DNA from: Siphonodentalium dalli
Taxonomy: Eukaryota > Mollusca > Scaphopoda > Gadilida > Siphonodentaliidae
Direction: 5' to 3'
Length of the DNA stretch: 64,000 bases
Assembly: GCA_032622095.1 (NCBI GenBank)
Contig: CP136061.1
Span: forward strand, 265,824,790-265,888,789
Shown here in pieces: positions 17,001 through 32,563 of the stretch. Within the stretch, counting starts at the first letter, position 1. Every line of letters starts with the position of its first letter. The notes under the pieces are model-generated. The model worked only from the letters and a program-made list of their open reading frames with translations. It did no database searches and had not been told where the DNA came from. The position numbers and the translations under genes are program-made.

Positions 17001-18930
17001 CCACTATTATAGTGGTATATGACCATTACACATCCTGAATTCCACTATTATATTGGTACGACCATTACACATCCTGAATTCCACTATTATAGTGGTGTGA
17101 CCATTACACATCCTGAATTCCACTATTATAGTGGTATGACCATTACACATCCTGCATTCCACTATTATAGTGGTACGACCATTACACATCCTGCATTCCA
17201 CTATTATATTGGTATGACCATTACACATCCTGAATTCCACTATTATATTGGTATGACCATTACATCCTGAATTCCACTATTATATTGGTATGAACATTAC
17301 ATCCTGAATTCCACTATTATAGTGGTATATGACCATTACACATCCTGAATTCCACTATTATAGTGGTATGACCATTACATCCTGAATTCCACTATTATAT
17401 TGATATGGCCATTACACATCCTGCATTCCACTATTATAGTGGTATGACCATTACATCCTGAATTCCACTATTATAGTGGTATGACCATTACACATCCTGA
17501 ATTCCACTATTATAGTGGTATGACCATTACACATCCTGAATTCCACTATTATAGTGGTATGACCATTACACATCCTGAATTCCAATATTATAGTCGTATG
17601 ACCATTACATCCTGAAATCCACTATTATAGTGGTATTTGACCATTACACATCCTGAATTCCACTATTATAGTGGTATGACCATTACATCCTGAATTCCAC
17701 TATTATAGTGGTATGACCATTACACATCCTGAATTCCACTATTATAGTGGTATGACCATTACACATCCTGAATTCCAATATTATAGTCGTATGACCATTA
17801 CATCCTGAAATCCACTATTATAGTGGTATTTGACCATTACACATCCTGAATTCCACTATTATAGTGGTATGACCATTACATCCTGAATTCCACTATTATA
17901 GTGGTATGACCATTACACATCCTGAATTCCACTATTATAGTGGTATGACCATTACACATCCTGAATTCCACTATTATAGTGGTATGACCATTACACATCC
18001 TGAATTCCAATATTATAGTCGTATGACCATTACATCCTGCATTCCACTATTATAGTGGTATTTGACCATTACACATCCTGAATTCCACTATTATAGTGGT
18101 ATGACCATTACATCCTGAAATCCACTATTATAGTGGTATATGACCATTACACATCCTGAATTCCACTATTATATTGGTATGACCATTACACATCCTGCAT
18201 TCCACTATTATAGTGGTATGACCATTACACATCCTGAATTCCACTATTATAGTGGTATGACCATTACATCCTGAAATCCACTATTATATTGGTACGACCA
18301 TTACACATCCTGAATTCCACTATTATATTGGTATGACCATTACACATCCTGAATTCCACTATTATAGTGGTATGACCATTACACATCCTGAATTCCACTA
18401 TTATATTGGTATGACCATTACATCATGAATTCCACTATTATAGTGGTATGACCATTACACATCCTGAATTCCACTATTATAGTGGTATGACCATTACATC
18501 CTGAATTCCACTATTATAGTGGTATGACCATTACACATCCTGCATTCCACTATTATAGTGGTATGACCATTACACATCCTGAATTCCACTATTATAGTGG
18601 TATGACCATTACATCCTGAAATCCACTATTATAGTGGTATGACCATTACACATCCTGAATTCCACTATTATAGTGGTATGACCATTACACATCCTGAATT
18701 CCACTATTATAGTGGTATGACCATTACACATCCTGAATTCCACTATTATAGTGGTATGACCATTACATCCTGAATTCCACTATTATAGTGGTATATGACC
18801 ATTACACATCCTGAATTCCACTATTATATTGGTATGACCATTACACATCCTGAATTCCACTATTATATTGGTATGACCATTACACATCCTGCATTCCACT
18901 ATTATAGTGGTATGACCATTACATCCTGAA
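11040..18930 (+). repeat. Satellite subfamily with GCATTCC and TATATTGG monomers
   Basis: In this part many monomers carry GCATTCC in place of GAATTCC and TATATTGG in place of TATAGTGG, and most are 39 bp. Because 39 is a multiple of three, long frames stay open on both strands (for example 14143-14706 on plus and 14113-14676 on minus). The TATATTGG change breaks one pair of the 7-bp hairpin arm, so the hairpin is not under perfect conservation here. A strongly diverged monomer lies at about 11925-11955. Confidence 0.7.
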
Positions 18931-21900
18931 TTCCACTATTATAGTGGTATGACCATTACACATCCTGAATTCCACTATTATAGTGGTATGACCATTACAC
19001 ATCCTGAATTCCACTATTATAGTGGTATGACCATTACACATCCTGAATTCCACTATTATAGTGGTATGACCATTACATCCTGCATTCCACTATTATATTG
19101 GTATGACCATTACATCCTGAATTCCACTATTATAGTGGTATGACCATTACATCCTGAATTCCACTATTATAGTGGTATGACCATTACACATCCTGAATTC
19201 CACTATTATAGAGTTATGACCATTACATCCTGAATTCCACTATTATAGTGGTATATGACCATTACATCCTGAATTCCACTATTATAGTGGTATGACCATT
19301 ACACATCCTGAATTCCACTATTATAGTGGTATGACCATTACATCCTGAATTCCACTATTATAGTGGTATATGACCATTACACATCCTGAATTCCACTATT
19401 ATATTGGTATGACCATTACATCCTGAATTCCACTATTATAGTGGTATGACCATTACACATCCTGAATTCCACTATTATAGTGGTATGACCATTACACATC
19501 CTGAATTCCACTATTATATTGGTATGACCATTACACATCCTGCATTCCACTATTATAGTGTTATGACCATTACATCCTGAATTCCACTATTATAGTGGTA
19601 TATGACCATTACATCCTGAATTCCACTATTATAGTGGTATGACCATTACACATCCTGAATTCCACTATTATAGTGGTATGACCATTACACATCCTGAATT
19701 CCACTATTATATTGGTATGACCATTACACATCCTGAATTCCACTATTATAGTGGTATGACCATCACATCCTGAATTCCACTATTATATTGGTATGACCAT
19801 TACACATCCTGAATTCCACTATTATAGTGGTATGACCATTACACATCCTGAATTCCAATATTATAGTGGTATGACCATTACACATCCTGAATTCCACTAT
19901 TATAGTGGTATGACCATTACACATCCTGAATTCCACTATTATAGTGGTATGACCATTACATCCTGAATCCCACTATTATAGTGGTATGACCATTACACAT
20001 CCTGAATTCCACTATTATAGTCGTATGACCATTACACATCCTGAATTCCACTATTATAGTGGTATGACCATTACACATCCTGAATTCCACTATTATAGTG
20101 GTATGACCATTACACATCCTGAATTCCACTATTATAGTGGTATGACCATCACATCCTGAATTCCACTATTATAGTGGTATGACCATTACACATCCTGAAT
20201 TCCACTATTATATTGGTATGACCATTACACATCCTGAATCCCACTATTATAGTGGTATGACCATTACACATCCTGAATCCCACTATTATAGTGGTATGAC
20301 CATTACACATCCTGAATTCCACTATTATAGTGGTATGACCATTACACATCCTGAATTCCACTATTATAGTGGTATGACCATCACATCCTGAATTCCACTA
20401 TTATAGTGGTATGACCATTACACATCCTGAATTCCACTATTATAGTGGTATGACCATTACACATCCTGAATTCCAATATTATAGTGGTATGACCATTACA
20501 CATCCTGAATTCCACTATTATAGTGGTATGACCATTACATCCTGAATTCCACTATTATAGTGGTATGACCATTACACATCCTGAATTCCACTATTATAGT
20601 GGTATGACCATTACACATCCTGAATTCCACTATTATAGTCGTATGACCATTACACATCCTGCATTCCACTATTATAGTGGTATGACCATTACACATCCTG
20701 AATTCCACTATTATAGTGGTATGACCATTACACATCCTGAATTCCACTAATATAGTGGTACGACCATTACATCCTGAATTCCACTATTATATTGGTATGA
20801 CCATTACACATCCTGAATTCCACTATTATATTGGTATGACCATTACACATCCTGAATTCCACTATTATAGTGGTATGACCATTACACATCCTGAATTCCA
20901 CTAATATAGTGGTATGACCATTACATCCTGAATTCCACTATTATATTGGTATGACCATTACACATCCTGAATTCCACTATTATATTGGTATGACCATTAC
21001 ACATCCTGAATTCCACTATTATAGTGGTATGACCATTACATCCTGAATTCCACTATTATAGTGGTATGACCATTACACATCCTGAATTCCACTATTATAG
21101 TGGTATGACCATTACACATCCTGAATTCCACTAATATAGTGGTATGACCATTACATCCTGAATTCCACTATTATATTGGTATGACCATTACACATCCTGA
21201 ATTCCACTATTATATTGGTATGACCATTACACATCCTGAATTCCACTATTATAGTGGTATGACCATTACACATCCTGAATTCCACTATTATATTGGTATG
21301 ACCATTACATCCTGAATTCCACTATTATAGTGGTATGACCATTACACATCCTGAATTCCACTATTATATTGGTATGACCATTACACATCCTGAATTCCAC
21401 TATTATAGTGGTATGACCATTACATCCTGAATTCCACTATTATAGTGGTATGACCATTACACATCCTGAATTCCACTATTATAGTGGTATGACCATTACA
21501 CATCCTGAATTCCACTAATATAGTGGTGTGACCATTACACATCCTGAATTCCACTATTATATTGGTATGACCATTACATCCTGAATTCCACTATTATATT
21601 GGTATGACCATTACACATCCTGAATTCCACTAATATAGTGGTGTGACCATTACACATCCTGAATTCCACTATTATAGTGGTATGACCATTACATCCTGAA
21701 TTCCACTATTATATTGGTATGACCATTACACATCCTGAATTCCACTATTATATTGGTATGACCATTACACATCCTGAATTCCACTATTATAGTGGTATGA
21801 CCATTACACATCCTGCATTCCACTATTATAGTGGTATGACCATTACACATCCTGCATTCCACTATTATATTGGTATGACCATTACACATCCTGAATCCCA

Positions 21901-24900
21901 CTATTATATTGGTATGACCATTACACATCCTGAATTCCACTATTATAGTGGTATATGACCATTACACATCCTGAATCCCACTATTATATTGGTATGACCA
22001 TTACACATCCTGAATTCCACTATTATATTGGTATGACCATTACACATCCTGAATTCCACTATTATAGTGGTATATGACCATTACACATCCTGAATCCCAC
22101 TATTATATTGGTATGACCATTACACATCCTGAATTCCACTATTATATTGGTATGACCATTACATCCTGAATTCCACTATTATAGTGGTATGACCATTACA
22201 CATCCTGAATTCCACTATTATATTGGTATGACCATTACACATCCTGAATTCCACTATTATAGTGGTATATGACCATTACACATCCTGAATCCCACTATTA
22301 TATTGGTATGACCATTACACATCCTGAATTCCACTATTATATTGGTATGACCATTACACATCCTGAATTCCACTATTATAGTGGTATATGACCATTACAC
22401 ATCCTGAATCCCACTATTATATTGGTATGACCATTACACATCCTGAATTCCACTATTATATTGGTATGACCATTACATCCTGAATTCCACTATTATAGTG
22501 GTATGACCATTACACATCCTGAATTCCACTATTATATTGGTATGACCATCACATCCTGAATTCCACTATTATAGTGGTATGACCATTACACATCCTGAAT
22601 TCCACTATTATAGTGGTATGACCATCACATCCTGAATTCCACTATTATAGTGGTATGACCATTACACATCCTGAATTCCACTATTATAGTGGTATGACCA
22701 TCACATCCTGAATTCCACTATTATAGTGGTATGACCATTACACATCCTGAATTCCACTATTATATTGGTATGACCATTACACATCCTGAATCCCACTATT
22801 ATATTGGTATGACCATTACACATCCTGAATTCCACTATTATATTGGTATGACCATTACATCCTGAATCCCACTATTATAGTGGTATATGACCATTACACA
22901 TCCTGAATTCCACTATTATATTGGTATGACCATCACATCCTGAATTCCACTATTATAGTGGTATGACCATTACACATCCTGAATTCCACTATTATATTGG
23001 TATGACCATTACACATCCTGAATTCCACTATTATATTGGTATGACCATTACATCCTGAATTCCACTATTATAGTGGTATGACCATTACATCCTGAATCCC
23101 ACTATTATAGTGGTATGACCATTACACATCCTGAATCCCACTATTATAGTGGTATGACCATTACATCCTGAATCCCACTATTATATTGGTATGACCATTA
23201 CACATCCTGAATTCCACTATTATAGTGTTATGACCATTACATCCTGAATCCCACTATTATATTGGTACGACCATTACATCCTGAATTCCACTATTATATT
23301 GGTACGACCATTACATCCTGAATTCCACTATTATATTGGTACGACCATTACACATCCTGAATTCCACTATTATATTGGTATGACCATTACATCCTGAATT
23401 CCACTATTATATTGGTACGACCATTACACATCCTGAATTCCACTATTATATTGGTATGACCATTACATCCTGAATTCCACTATTATATTGGTACGACCAT
23501 TACACATCCTGAATTCCACTATTATATTGGTATGACCATTACACATCCTGAATTCCACTATTATAGTGGTATGACCATTACACATCCTGAATTCCACTAT
23601 TATAGTGGTATGGCCATTACATCCTGAATTCCACTATTATAGTGGTATATGACCATTACACATCCTGAATTCCACTATTATATTGGTATGACCATTACAT
23701 CCTGAATTCCACTATTATAGTGGTACGACCATTACACATCCTGAATTCCACTATTATATTGGTATGACCATTACACATCCTGAATTCCACTATTATATTG
23801 GTATGACCATTACATCCTGAATTCCACTATTATAGTGGTACGACCATTACACATCCTGAATTCCACTATTATATTGGTATGACCATTACACATCCTGAAT
23901 TCCACTATTATATTGGTATGACCATTACATCCTGAATTCCACTATTATATTGGTACGACCATTACACATCCTGAATTCCACTATTATATTGGTATGACCA
24001 TTACACATCCTGAATTCCACTATTATATTGGTATGACCATTACATCCTGAATTCCACTATTATAGTGGTACGACCATTACACATCCTGAATTCCACTATT
24101 ATATTGGTATGACCATTACACATCCTGAATTCCACTATTATAGTGGTATATGACCATTACACATCCTGAATTCCACTATTATATTGGTATGACCATTACA
24201 CATCCTGAATTCCACTATTATATTGGTATGACCATTACATCCTGAATTCCACTATTATAGTGGTACGACCATTACACATCCTGAATTCCACTATTATATT
24301 GGTATGACCATTACACATCCTGAATCCCACTATTATAGTGGTATGACCATTACACATCCTGAATTCCACTATTATATTGGTATGACCATTACACATCCTG
24401 AATTCCACTATTATAGTGGTATGACCATTACACATCCTGAATTCCACTATTATAGTGGTATGACCATTACATCCTGAATTCCACTATTATAGTGGTACGA
24501 CCATTACACATCCTGAATTCCACTATTATAGTGGTATGACCATTACACATCCTGAATTCCACTATTATATTGGTATGACCATTACATCCTGAATTCCACT
24601 ATTATAGTGGTATGACCATTACATCCTGAATTCCACTATTATATTGGTATGACCATTACACATCCTGAATTCCACTATTATAGTGGTATGACCATTACAC
24701 ATCCTGAATTCCACTATTATAGTGGTATGACCATTACATCCTGAATTCCACTATTATAGTGGTATGACCATTACATCCTGAATTCCACTATTATAGTGGT
24801 ATGACCATTACTATTATAGTGGTATGACCATTACATCCTGAATTCCACTATTATAGTGGTATGACCATTACACATCCTGAATTCCACTATTATAGTCGTA

Positions 24901-27900
24901 TGACCATTACATCCTGAATTCCACTATTATACTGGTATGACCATTACATCCTGAATTCCACTATTATAGTGGTATGACCATTACATCCTGAATTCCACTA
25001 TTATATTGGTATGACCATTACACATCCTGAATTCCACTATTATAGTGGTATGACCATTACACATCCTGAATTCCACTATTATAGTGGTATGACCATTACA
25101 TCCTGAATTCCACTATTATAGTGGTATGACCATTACACATCCTGAATTCCACTATTATAGTCGTATGACCATTACATCCTGAATTCCACTATTATAGTGG
25201 TATATGACCATTACATCCTGAATTCCACTATTATATTGGTATGACCATTACACATCCTGAATTCCACTAATATAGTGGTATGACCATTACATCCTGAATT
25301 CCACTATTATAGTGGTATGACCATTACACATCCTGAATTCCACTATTATATTGGTATGACCATTACACATCCTGAATTCCACTATTATAGTGGTATTTGA
25401 CCATTACATCCTGAATTCCACTATTATAGTGGTATGACCATTACACATCCTGAATTCCACTATTATATTGGTATGACCATTACACATCCTGAATTCCACT
25501 ATTATAGTGGTATGACCATTACACATCCTGAATTCCACTATTATAGTGGTATGACCATTACACATCCTGAATTCCACTATTATAGTGGTATGACCATTAC
25601 ACATCCTGAATTCCACTATTATAGTGGTATGACCATTACATCCTGAATTCCACTATTATAGTGGTATGACCATTACATCCTGAATTCCACTATTATATTG
25701 GTATGACCATTACATCCTGAATTCCACTATTATAGTGGTATGACCATTACACATCCTGAATTCCACTATTATATTGGTATGACCATTACATCCTGAATTC
25801 CACTATTATAGTGGTACGACCATTACACATCCTGAATTCCACTATTATATTGGTATGACCATTACATCCTGAATTCCACTATTATAGTGGTATGACCATT
25901 ACACATCCTGAATTCCACTATTATATTGGTATGACCATTACATCCTGAATTCCACTATTATAGTGGTATGACCATTACACATCCTGAATTCCACTATTAT
26001 AGTGGTATGACCATTACACATCCTGCATTCCACTATTATATTGGTATGACCATTACATCCTGAATTCCACTATTATAGTGGTATGACCATTACATCCTGA
26101 ATTCCACTATTATAGTGGTATGACCATTACACATCCTGAATTCCACTATTATATTGGTATGACCATTACATCCTGAATTCCACTATTATATTGGTATGAC
26201 CATTACATCCTGAATTCCACTATTATAGTGGTATGACCATTACACATCCTGAATTCCACTATTATATTGGTATGACCATTACACATCCTGAATTCCACTA
26301 TTATATTGGTATGACCATTACACATCCTGAATTCCACTATTATAGTGGTATGACCATTACATCCTGAATTCCACTATTATAGTGGTATGACCATTACATC
26401 CTGAATTCCACTATTATATTGGTATGACCATTACATCCTGAATTCCACTATTATAGTGGTATGACCATTACACATCCTGAATTCCACTATTATATTGGTA
26501 TGACCATTACATCCTGAATTCCACTATTATAGTGGTATGACCATTACACATCCTGAATTCCACTATTATAGTGGTATGACCATTACACATCCTGCATTCC
26601 ACTATTATATTGGTATGACCATTACATCCTGAATTCCACTATTATAGTGGTATGACCATTACATCCTGAATTCCACTATTATAGTGGTATGACCATTACA
26701 CATCCTGAATTCCACTATTATATTGGTATGACCATTACATCCTGAATTCCACTATTATATTGGTATGACCATTACATCCTGAATTCCACTATTATAGTGG
26801 TATGACCATTACACATCCTGAATTCCACTATTATATTGGTATGACCATTACACATCCTGAATTCCACTATTATATTGGTATGACCATTACATCCTGAATT
26901 CCACTATTATATTGGTATGACCATTACATCCTGAATTCCACTATTATAGTGGTACGACCATTACACATCCTGAATTCCACTATTATAGTGGTATGACCAT
27001 TACACATCCTGAATTCCACTATTATATTGGTATGACCATTACATCCTGAATTCCACTATTATAGTGGTATGACCATTACATCCTGAATTCCACTATTATA
27101 TTGGTATGACCATTACACATCCTGAATTCCACAATTATAGTGGTATGACCATTACATCCTGAATTCCACTATTATAGTGGTATGACCATTACACATCCTG
27201 AATTCCACTATTATAGTGGTATGACCATTACACATCCTGCATTCCACTATTATAGTGGTATGACCATTACACATCCTGAATTCCACTATTATAGTGGTAT
27301 GACCATTACATCCTGAATTCCACTATTATAGTGGTATGACCATTACACATCCTGAATTCCACTATTATAGTCGTATGACCATTACATCCTGAATTCCACT
27401 ATTATAGTGGTATGACCATTACATCCTGAATTCCACTATTATATTGGTATGACCATTACACATCCGAATTCCACTATTATAGTGGTATGACCATTACATC
27501 CTGCATTCCACTATTATATTGGTATGACCATTACACATCCTGCATTCCACTATTATATTGGTATGACCATTACACATCCTGCATTCCACTATTATATTGG
27601 TATGACCATTACATCCTGCATTCCACTATTATAGTGGTATGACCATTACACATCCTGAATTCCACGATTATAGTGGTATATGACCATTACTTCCTGAATT
27701 CCACTATTATAGTGGTACGACCATTACATCCTGAATTCCACTATTATAGTGGTATGACCATTACACATCCTGAATTCCACTATTATAGTGGTATATGACC
27801 ATTACATCCTTAATCCCATTATTATAGTGGTATGACCATTACACATCCTGAATTCCACTATTATAGTCGTATGACCATTACATCCTGAATTCCACTATTA

Positions 27901-28299
27901 TAGTGGTATGACCATTACATCCTGAATTCCACTATTATAGTGGTATATGACCATTACATCCTTAATTCCACTATTATAGTGGTATATGACCATTACATCC
28001 TTAATCCCATTATTATAGTGGTATGACCATTACACATCCTGAATTCCACTATTATAGTCGTATGACCATTACATCCTGAATCCCACTATTATAGTGGTAT
28101 GACCATTACACATCCTGAATTCCACTATTATAGTGGTATGACCATTACATCCTGAATTCCACTATTATAGTGGTATGACGATTACATCCTGAATCCCACT
28201 ATTATAGTGGTATGACCATTACACATCCTGAATTCCACTATTATAGTGGTATATGACCATTACATCCTGAAATCCACTATTATAGTGGTATGACCATTA

Positions 28300-31200
28300 C
28301 ATCATGAATTCCCCTATTATAGTGGTGTGACCATTACACATCCTGAATTCCCCTATTATAGTGGTGTGACCATTACATCCTGAATTCCCCTATTATAGTG
28401 GTGTGACCATTACATCCTGAATTCCCCTATTATAGTGGTGTGACCATTACATCCTGAATCCCACTATTATAGTGGTACGACCATTACACATCCTGAATCC
28501 CACTATTATAGTGGTGTGACCATTACACATCCTGAATTCCCCTATTATAGTGGTGTGACCATTACATCCTGAATCCCACTATTATAGTCGTATGACCATT
28601 ACACATCCTGAATTCCCCTATTATAGTGGTATATGACCATTACATCCTGAATTCCACTATTATATTGGTATGACCATTACATCCTGAATTCCACTATTAT
28701 AGTGGTGTGACCATTACACATCCTGAATCCCACTATTATAGTGGTACGACCATTACACATCCTGAATTCCCCTGTTATAGTGGTGTGACCATTACATCCT
28801 GAATCCCACTATTATAGTGGTGTGACCATTACATCCTGAATCCCACTATTATAGTGGTATATGACCATTACATCCTGAATCCCACTATTATAGTGGTGTG
28901 ACCATTACATCCTGAATTCCCCTATTATAGTGGTGTGACCATTACACATCCTGAATTCCCCTATTATAGTGGTACGACCATTACATCATGAATTCCCCTA
29001 TTATAGTGGTGTGACCATTACACATCCTGAATTCCCCTATTATAGTGGTGTGACCATTACATCCTGAATTCCCCTATTATAGTGGTGTGACCATTACATC
29101 CTGAATTCCCCTATTATAGTGGTGTGACCATTACATCCTGAATCCCACTATTATAGTGGTACGACCATTACACATCCTGAATCCCACTATTATAGTGGTG
29201 TGACCATTACATCCTGAATCCCACTATTATAGTGGTATGACCATTACACATCCTGAATCCCACTATTATAGTGGTATGACCATTACACATCCTGATTTCC
29301 ACTATTATAGTGGTATGACCATTACACATCCTGAATTCCACTATTATAGTGGTATATGACCATTACATCCTGAATTCCACTATTATAGTGGTATGACCAT
29401 TACATCCTGAATCCCACTATTATAGTGGTATGACCATTACATCCTGAATCCCACTATTATAGTGGTATATGACCATTACATCCTGAATTCCACTATTATA
29501 TTGGTATGACCATTACATCCTGAATTCCACTATTATAGTGGTATGACCATTACACATCCTGAATTCCACTATTATAGTGGTATATGACCATTACATCCTG
29601 AATTCCACTATTATATTGGTATGAACATTACATCCTGAATCCCACTATTATAGTGGTATGACCATTACACATCCTGAATTCCACTATTATAGTGGTATGA
29701 CCATTACATCCTGAATTCCACTATTATAGTGGTATGACCATTACATCCTGAATTCCACTATTATAGTGGTATATGACCATTACATCCTGAATTCCACTAT
29801 TATATTGGTATGACCATTACTATTATAGTGGTATGACCATTACACATCCTGAATTCCACTATTATAGTGGTATGACCATTGCATCCTGAATTCCACTATT
29901 ATAGTGGTATGACCATTACATCCTGAATCCCACTATTATAGTGGTATATGACCATTACATCCTGAATTCCACTATTATATTGGTATGACCATTACATCCT
30001 GAATTCCACTATTATAGTGGTGTGACCATTACATCCTGAATTCCCCTATTATAGTGGTGTGACCATTACATCCTGAATTCCCCTATTATAGTGGTGTGAC
30101 CATTACATCCTGAATTCCCCTATTATAGTGGTGTGACCATTACATCCTGAATTCCCCTATTATAGTGGTGTGACCATTACATCCTGAATTCCCCTATTAT
30201 AGTGGTGTGACCATTACATCCTGAATTCCACTATTATAGTGGTATGACCATTACACATCCTGAATTCCACTATTATAGTGGTATGACCATTACACATCCT
30301 GAATTCCACTATTATAGTGGTATGACCATTACATCCTGAATTCCACTATTATAGTGGTATGACCATTACATCCTGAATCCCACTATTATAGTGGTATATG
30401 ACCATTACATCCTGAATTCCACTATTATATTGGTATGACCATTACATCCTGAATTCCACTATTATAGTGGTATGACCATTACACATCCTGAATTCCACTA
30501 TTATAGTGGTATGACCATTACATCCTGAATTCCACTATTATAGTGGTATGACCATTACATCCTGAATCCCACTATTATAGTGGTATATGACCATTACATC
30601 CTGAATTCCACTATTATATTGGTATGACCATTACATCCTGAATTCCACTATTATAGTGGTGTGACCATTACATCCTGAATTCCCCTATTATAGTGGTGTG
30701 ACCATTACATCCTGAATTCCCCTATTATAGTGGTGTGACCATTACATCCTGAATCCCACTATTATAGTGGTACGACCATTACACATCCTGAATCCCACTA
30801 TTATAGTGGTGTGACCATTACACATCCTGAATTCCCCTATTATAGTGGTATGACCATTACACATCCTGAATTCCACTATTGTAGTCGTATGACCATTACA
30901 TCCTGAATCCCACTATTATAGTCGTATGACCATTACATCCTGAATTCCACTATTATAGTGGTATGACCATTACACATCCTGAATTCCACTATTATAGTGG
31001 TATGACCATTACATCCTGAATCCCACTATTATAGTGGTATGACCATTACATCCTGAATTCCACTATTATAGTGGTATGACCATTACACATCCTGAATTCC
31101 ACTATTATAGTGGTATGACCATTACATCCTGAATTCCACTATTATAGTGGTATGACCATTACATCCTGAATCCCACTATTATAGTGGTATATGACCATTA

Positions 31201-32550
31201 CATCCTGAATTCCACTATTATATTGGTATGACCATTACATCCTGAATTCCACTATTATAGTGGTGTGACCATTACACATCCTGAATCCCACTATTATAGT
31301 GGTATGACCATTACACATCCTGAATTCCCCTATTATAGTGGTGTGACCATTACATCATGAATTCCCCTATTATAGTGGTGTGACCATTACATCCTGAATC
31401 CCACTATTATAGTGGTGTGACCATTACACATCCTGAATTCCCCTGTTATAGTGGTGTGACCATTACATCCTGAATCCCACTATTATAGTGGTATGACCAT
31501 TACATCCTGAATTCCACTATTATAGTGGCGTGACCATTACACATCCTGAATCCCACTAGTATAGTGGTATATGACCATTACATCCTGAATTCCCCTATTA
31601 TAGTGGTATGACCATTACATCCTGAATTCCCCTATTATAGTGGTGTATGACCATTACATCCTGAATTCCCCTATTATAGTGGTATGACCATTACATCCTG
31701 AATTCCCCTATTATAGTGGTGTATGACCATTACATCCTGAATTCCCCTATTATAGTGGTATGACCATTACATCCTGAATCCCACTATTATAGTGGTATGA
31801 CCATTACACATCCTGAATCCCACTATTATAGTGGTATGACCATTACATCCTGAATCCCACTATTATAGTGGTATGACCATTACATCCTGAATCCCACTAT
31901 TATAGTGGTGTGACCATTACACATCCTGAATTCCCATATTATAGTGGTATGACCATTACATCCTGAATTCCCCTATTATAGTGGTGTATGACCATTACAT
32001 CCTGAATTCCCCTATTATAGTGGTATGACCATTACATCCTGAATTCCCCTATTATAGTGGTGTATGACCATTACATCCTGAATTCCCCTATTATAGTGGT
32101 GTATGACCATTACATCCTGAATACCACTATTATAGTGGTATGACCATTACATCCTGAATTCCCCTATTATAGTGGTGTATGACCATTACATCCTGAATTC
32201 CCCTATTATAGTGGTATGACCATTACATCATGAATTCCACTATTATAGTGGTATGACCGTTACATCCTGAATCCCACTATTATAGTGGTATGACCATTAC
32301 ACATCCTGAATCCCACTATTATAGTGGTATGACCATTACATCCTGAATCCCACTATTATAGTGGTATGACCATTACATCCTGAATCCCACTATTATAGTG
32401 GTGTATGACCATTACATCCTGAATTCCCCTATTATAGTGGTGTATGACCATTACATCCTGAATTCCCCTATTATAGTGGTATGACCATTACATCCTGAAT
32501 CCCACTATTATAGTGGTGTGACCATTACACATCCTGAATTCCCCTATTAT
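28300..32550 (+). repeat. Satellite subfamily with TTCCCCTATTAT and GGTGTG monomers
   Basis: Monomers here often read GAATTCCCCTATTATAGTGG followed by TGTGACC or TGTATGACC, with 37-bp length dominating. The CCACTAT arm becomes CCCCTAT, which weakens the hairpin. The LINE at 32551 inserted into a monomer of this subfamily, because its target-site duplication carries the CCCC variant. Confidence 0.75.
32536..32550. repeat. Target-site duplication of LINE copy 1, left copy
   Basis: GAATTCCCCTATTAT directly precedes the T13 tract and is repeated exactly at 39439-39453 on the other side of the element. It is part of a satellite monomer, which shows that the LINE landed in the array. Confidence 0.93.
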
Positions 32551-32563
32551 TTTTTTTTTTTTT

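Larger units (their letters stand above)
1..32550 (+). repeat. 37/39-bp hairpin satellite, main block (~850 monomers)
   Basis: This is an uninterrupted head-to-tail tandem array that starts before the left edge of the window. The monomer is 39 bp when it reads ATTACACATCC and 37 bp when it reads ATTACATCC; a few are 2 bp longer (GTATATGACC). Every typical monomer contains an EcoRI-like GAATTC followed by the inverted repeat CCACTATTATAGTGG (7-bp arms, one central T). Common variants are GTTATG for GGTATG, GCATTCC for GAATTCC, TATATTGG for TATAGTGG, GAATCCCAC and TTCCCCTAT. A few monomers are internally shortened to 23 bp (24801-24823, 29810-29832). Runs of 39-bp monomers stay open on both strands and give spurious 13-residue peptide repeats; a 37-bp monomer shifts the frame. 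There is no sign of a gene in this block. Whether it is pericentromeric, subtelomeric or interstitial cannot be judged from the sequence. Confidence 0.98.

Noticed and set aside
10818-25646. Dozens of open frames of 61-187 codons with the peptide period MTITHPEFHYYSG or its minus-strand counterpart
   Set aside because: They are open on both strands at once, exist only where consecutive monomers are 39 bp, and end at the next 37-bp monomer. This is what a stop-free 39-bp period gives, not coding selection.
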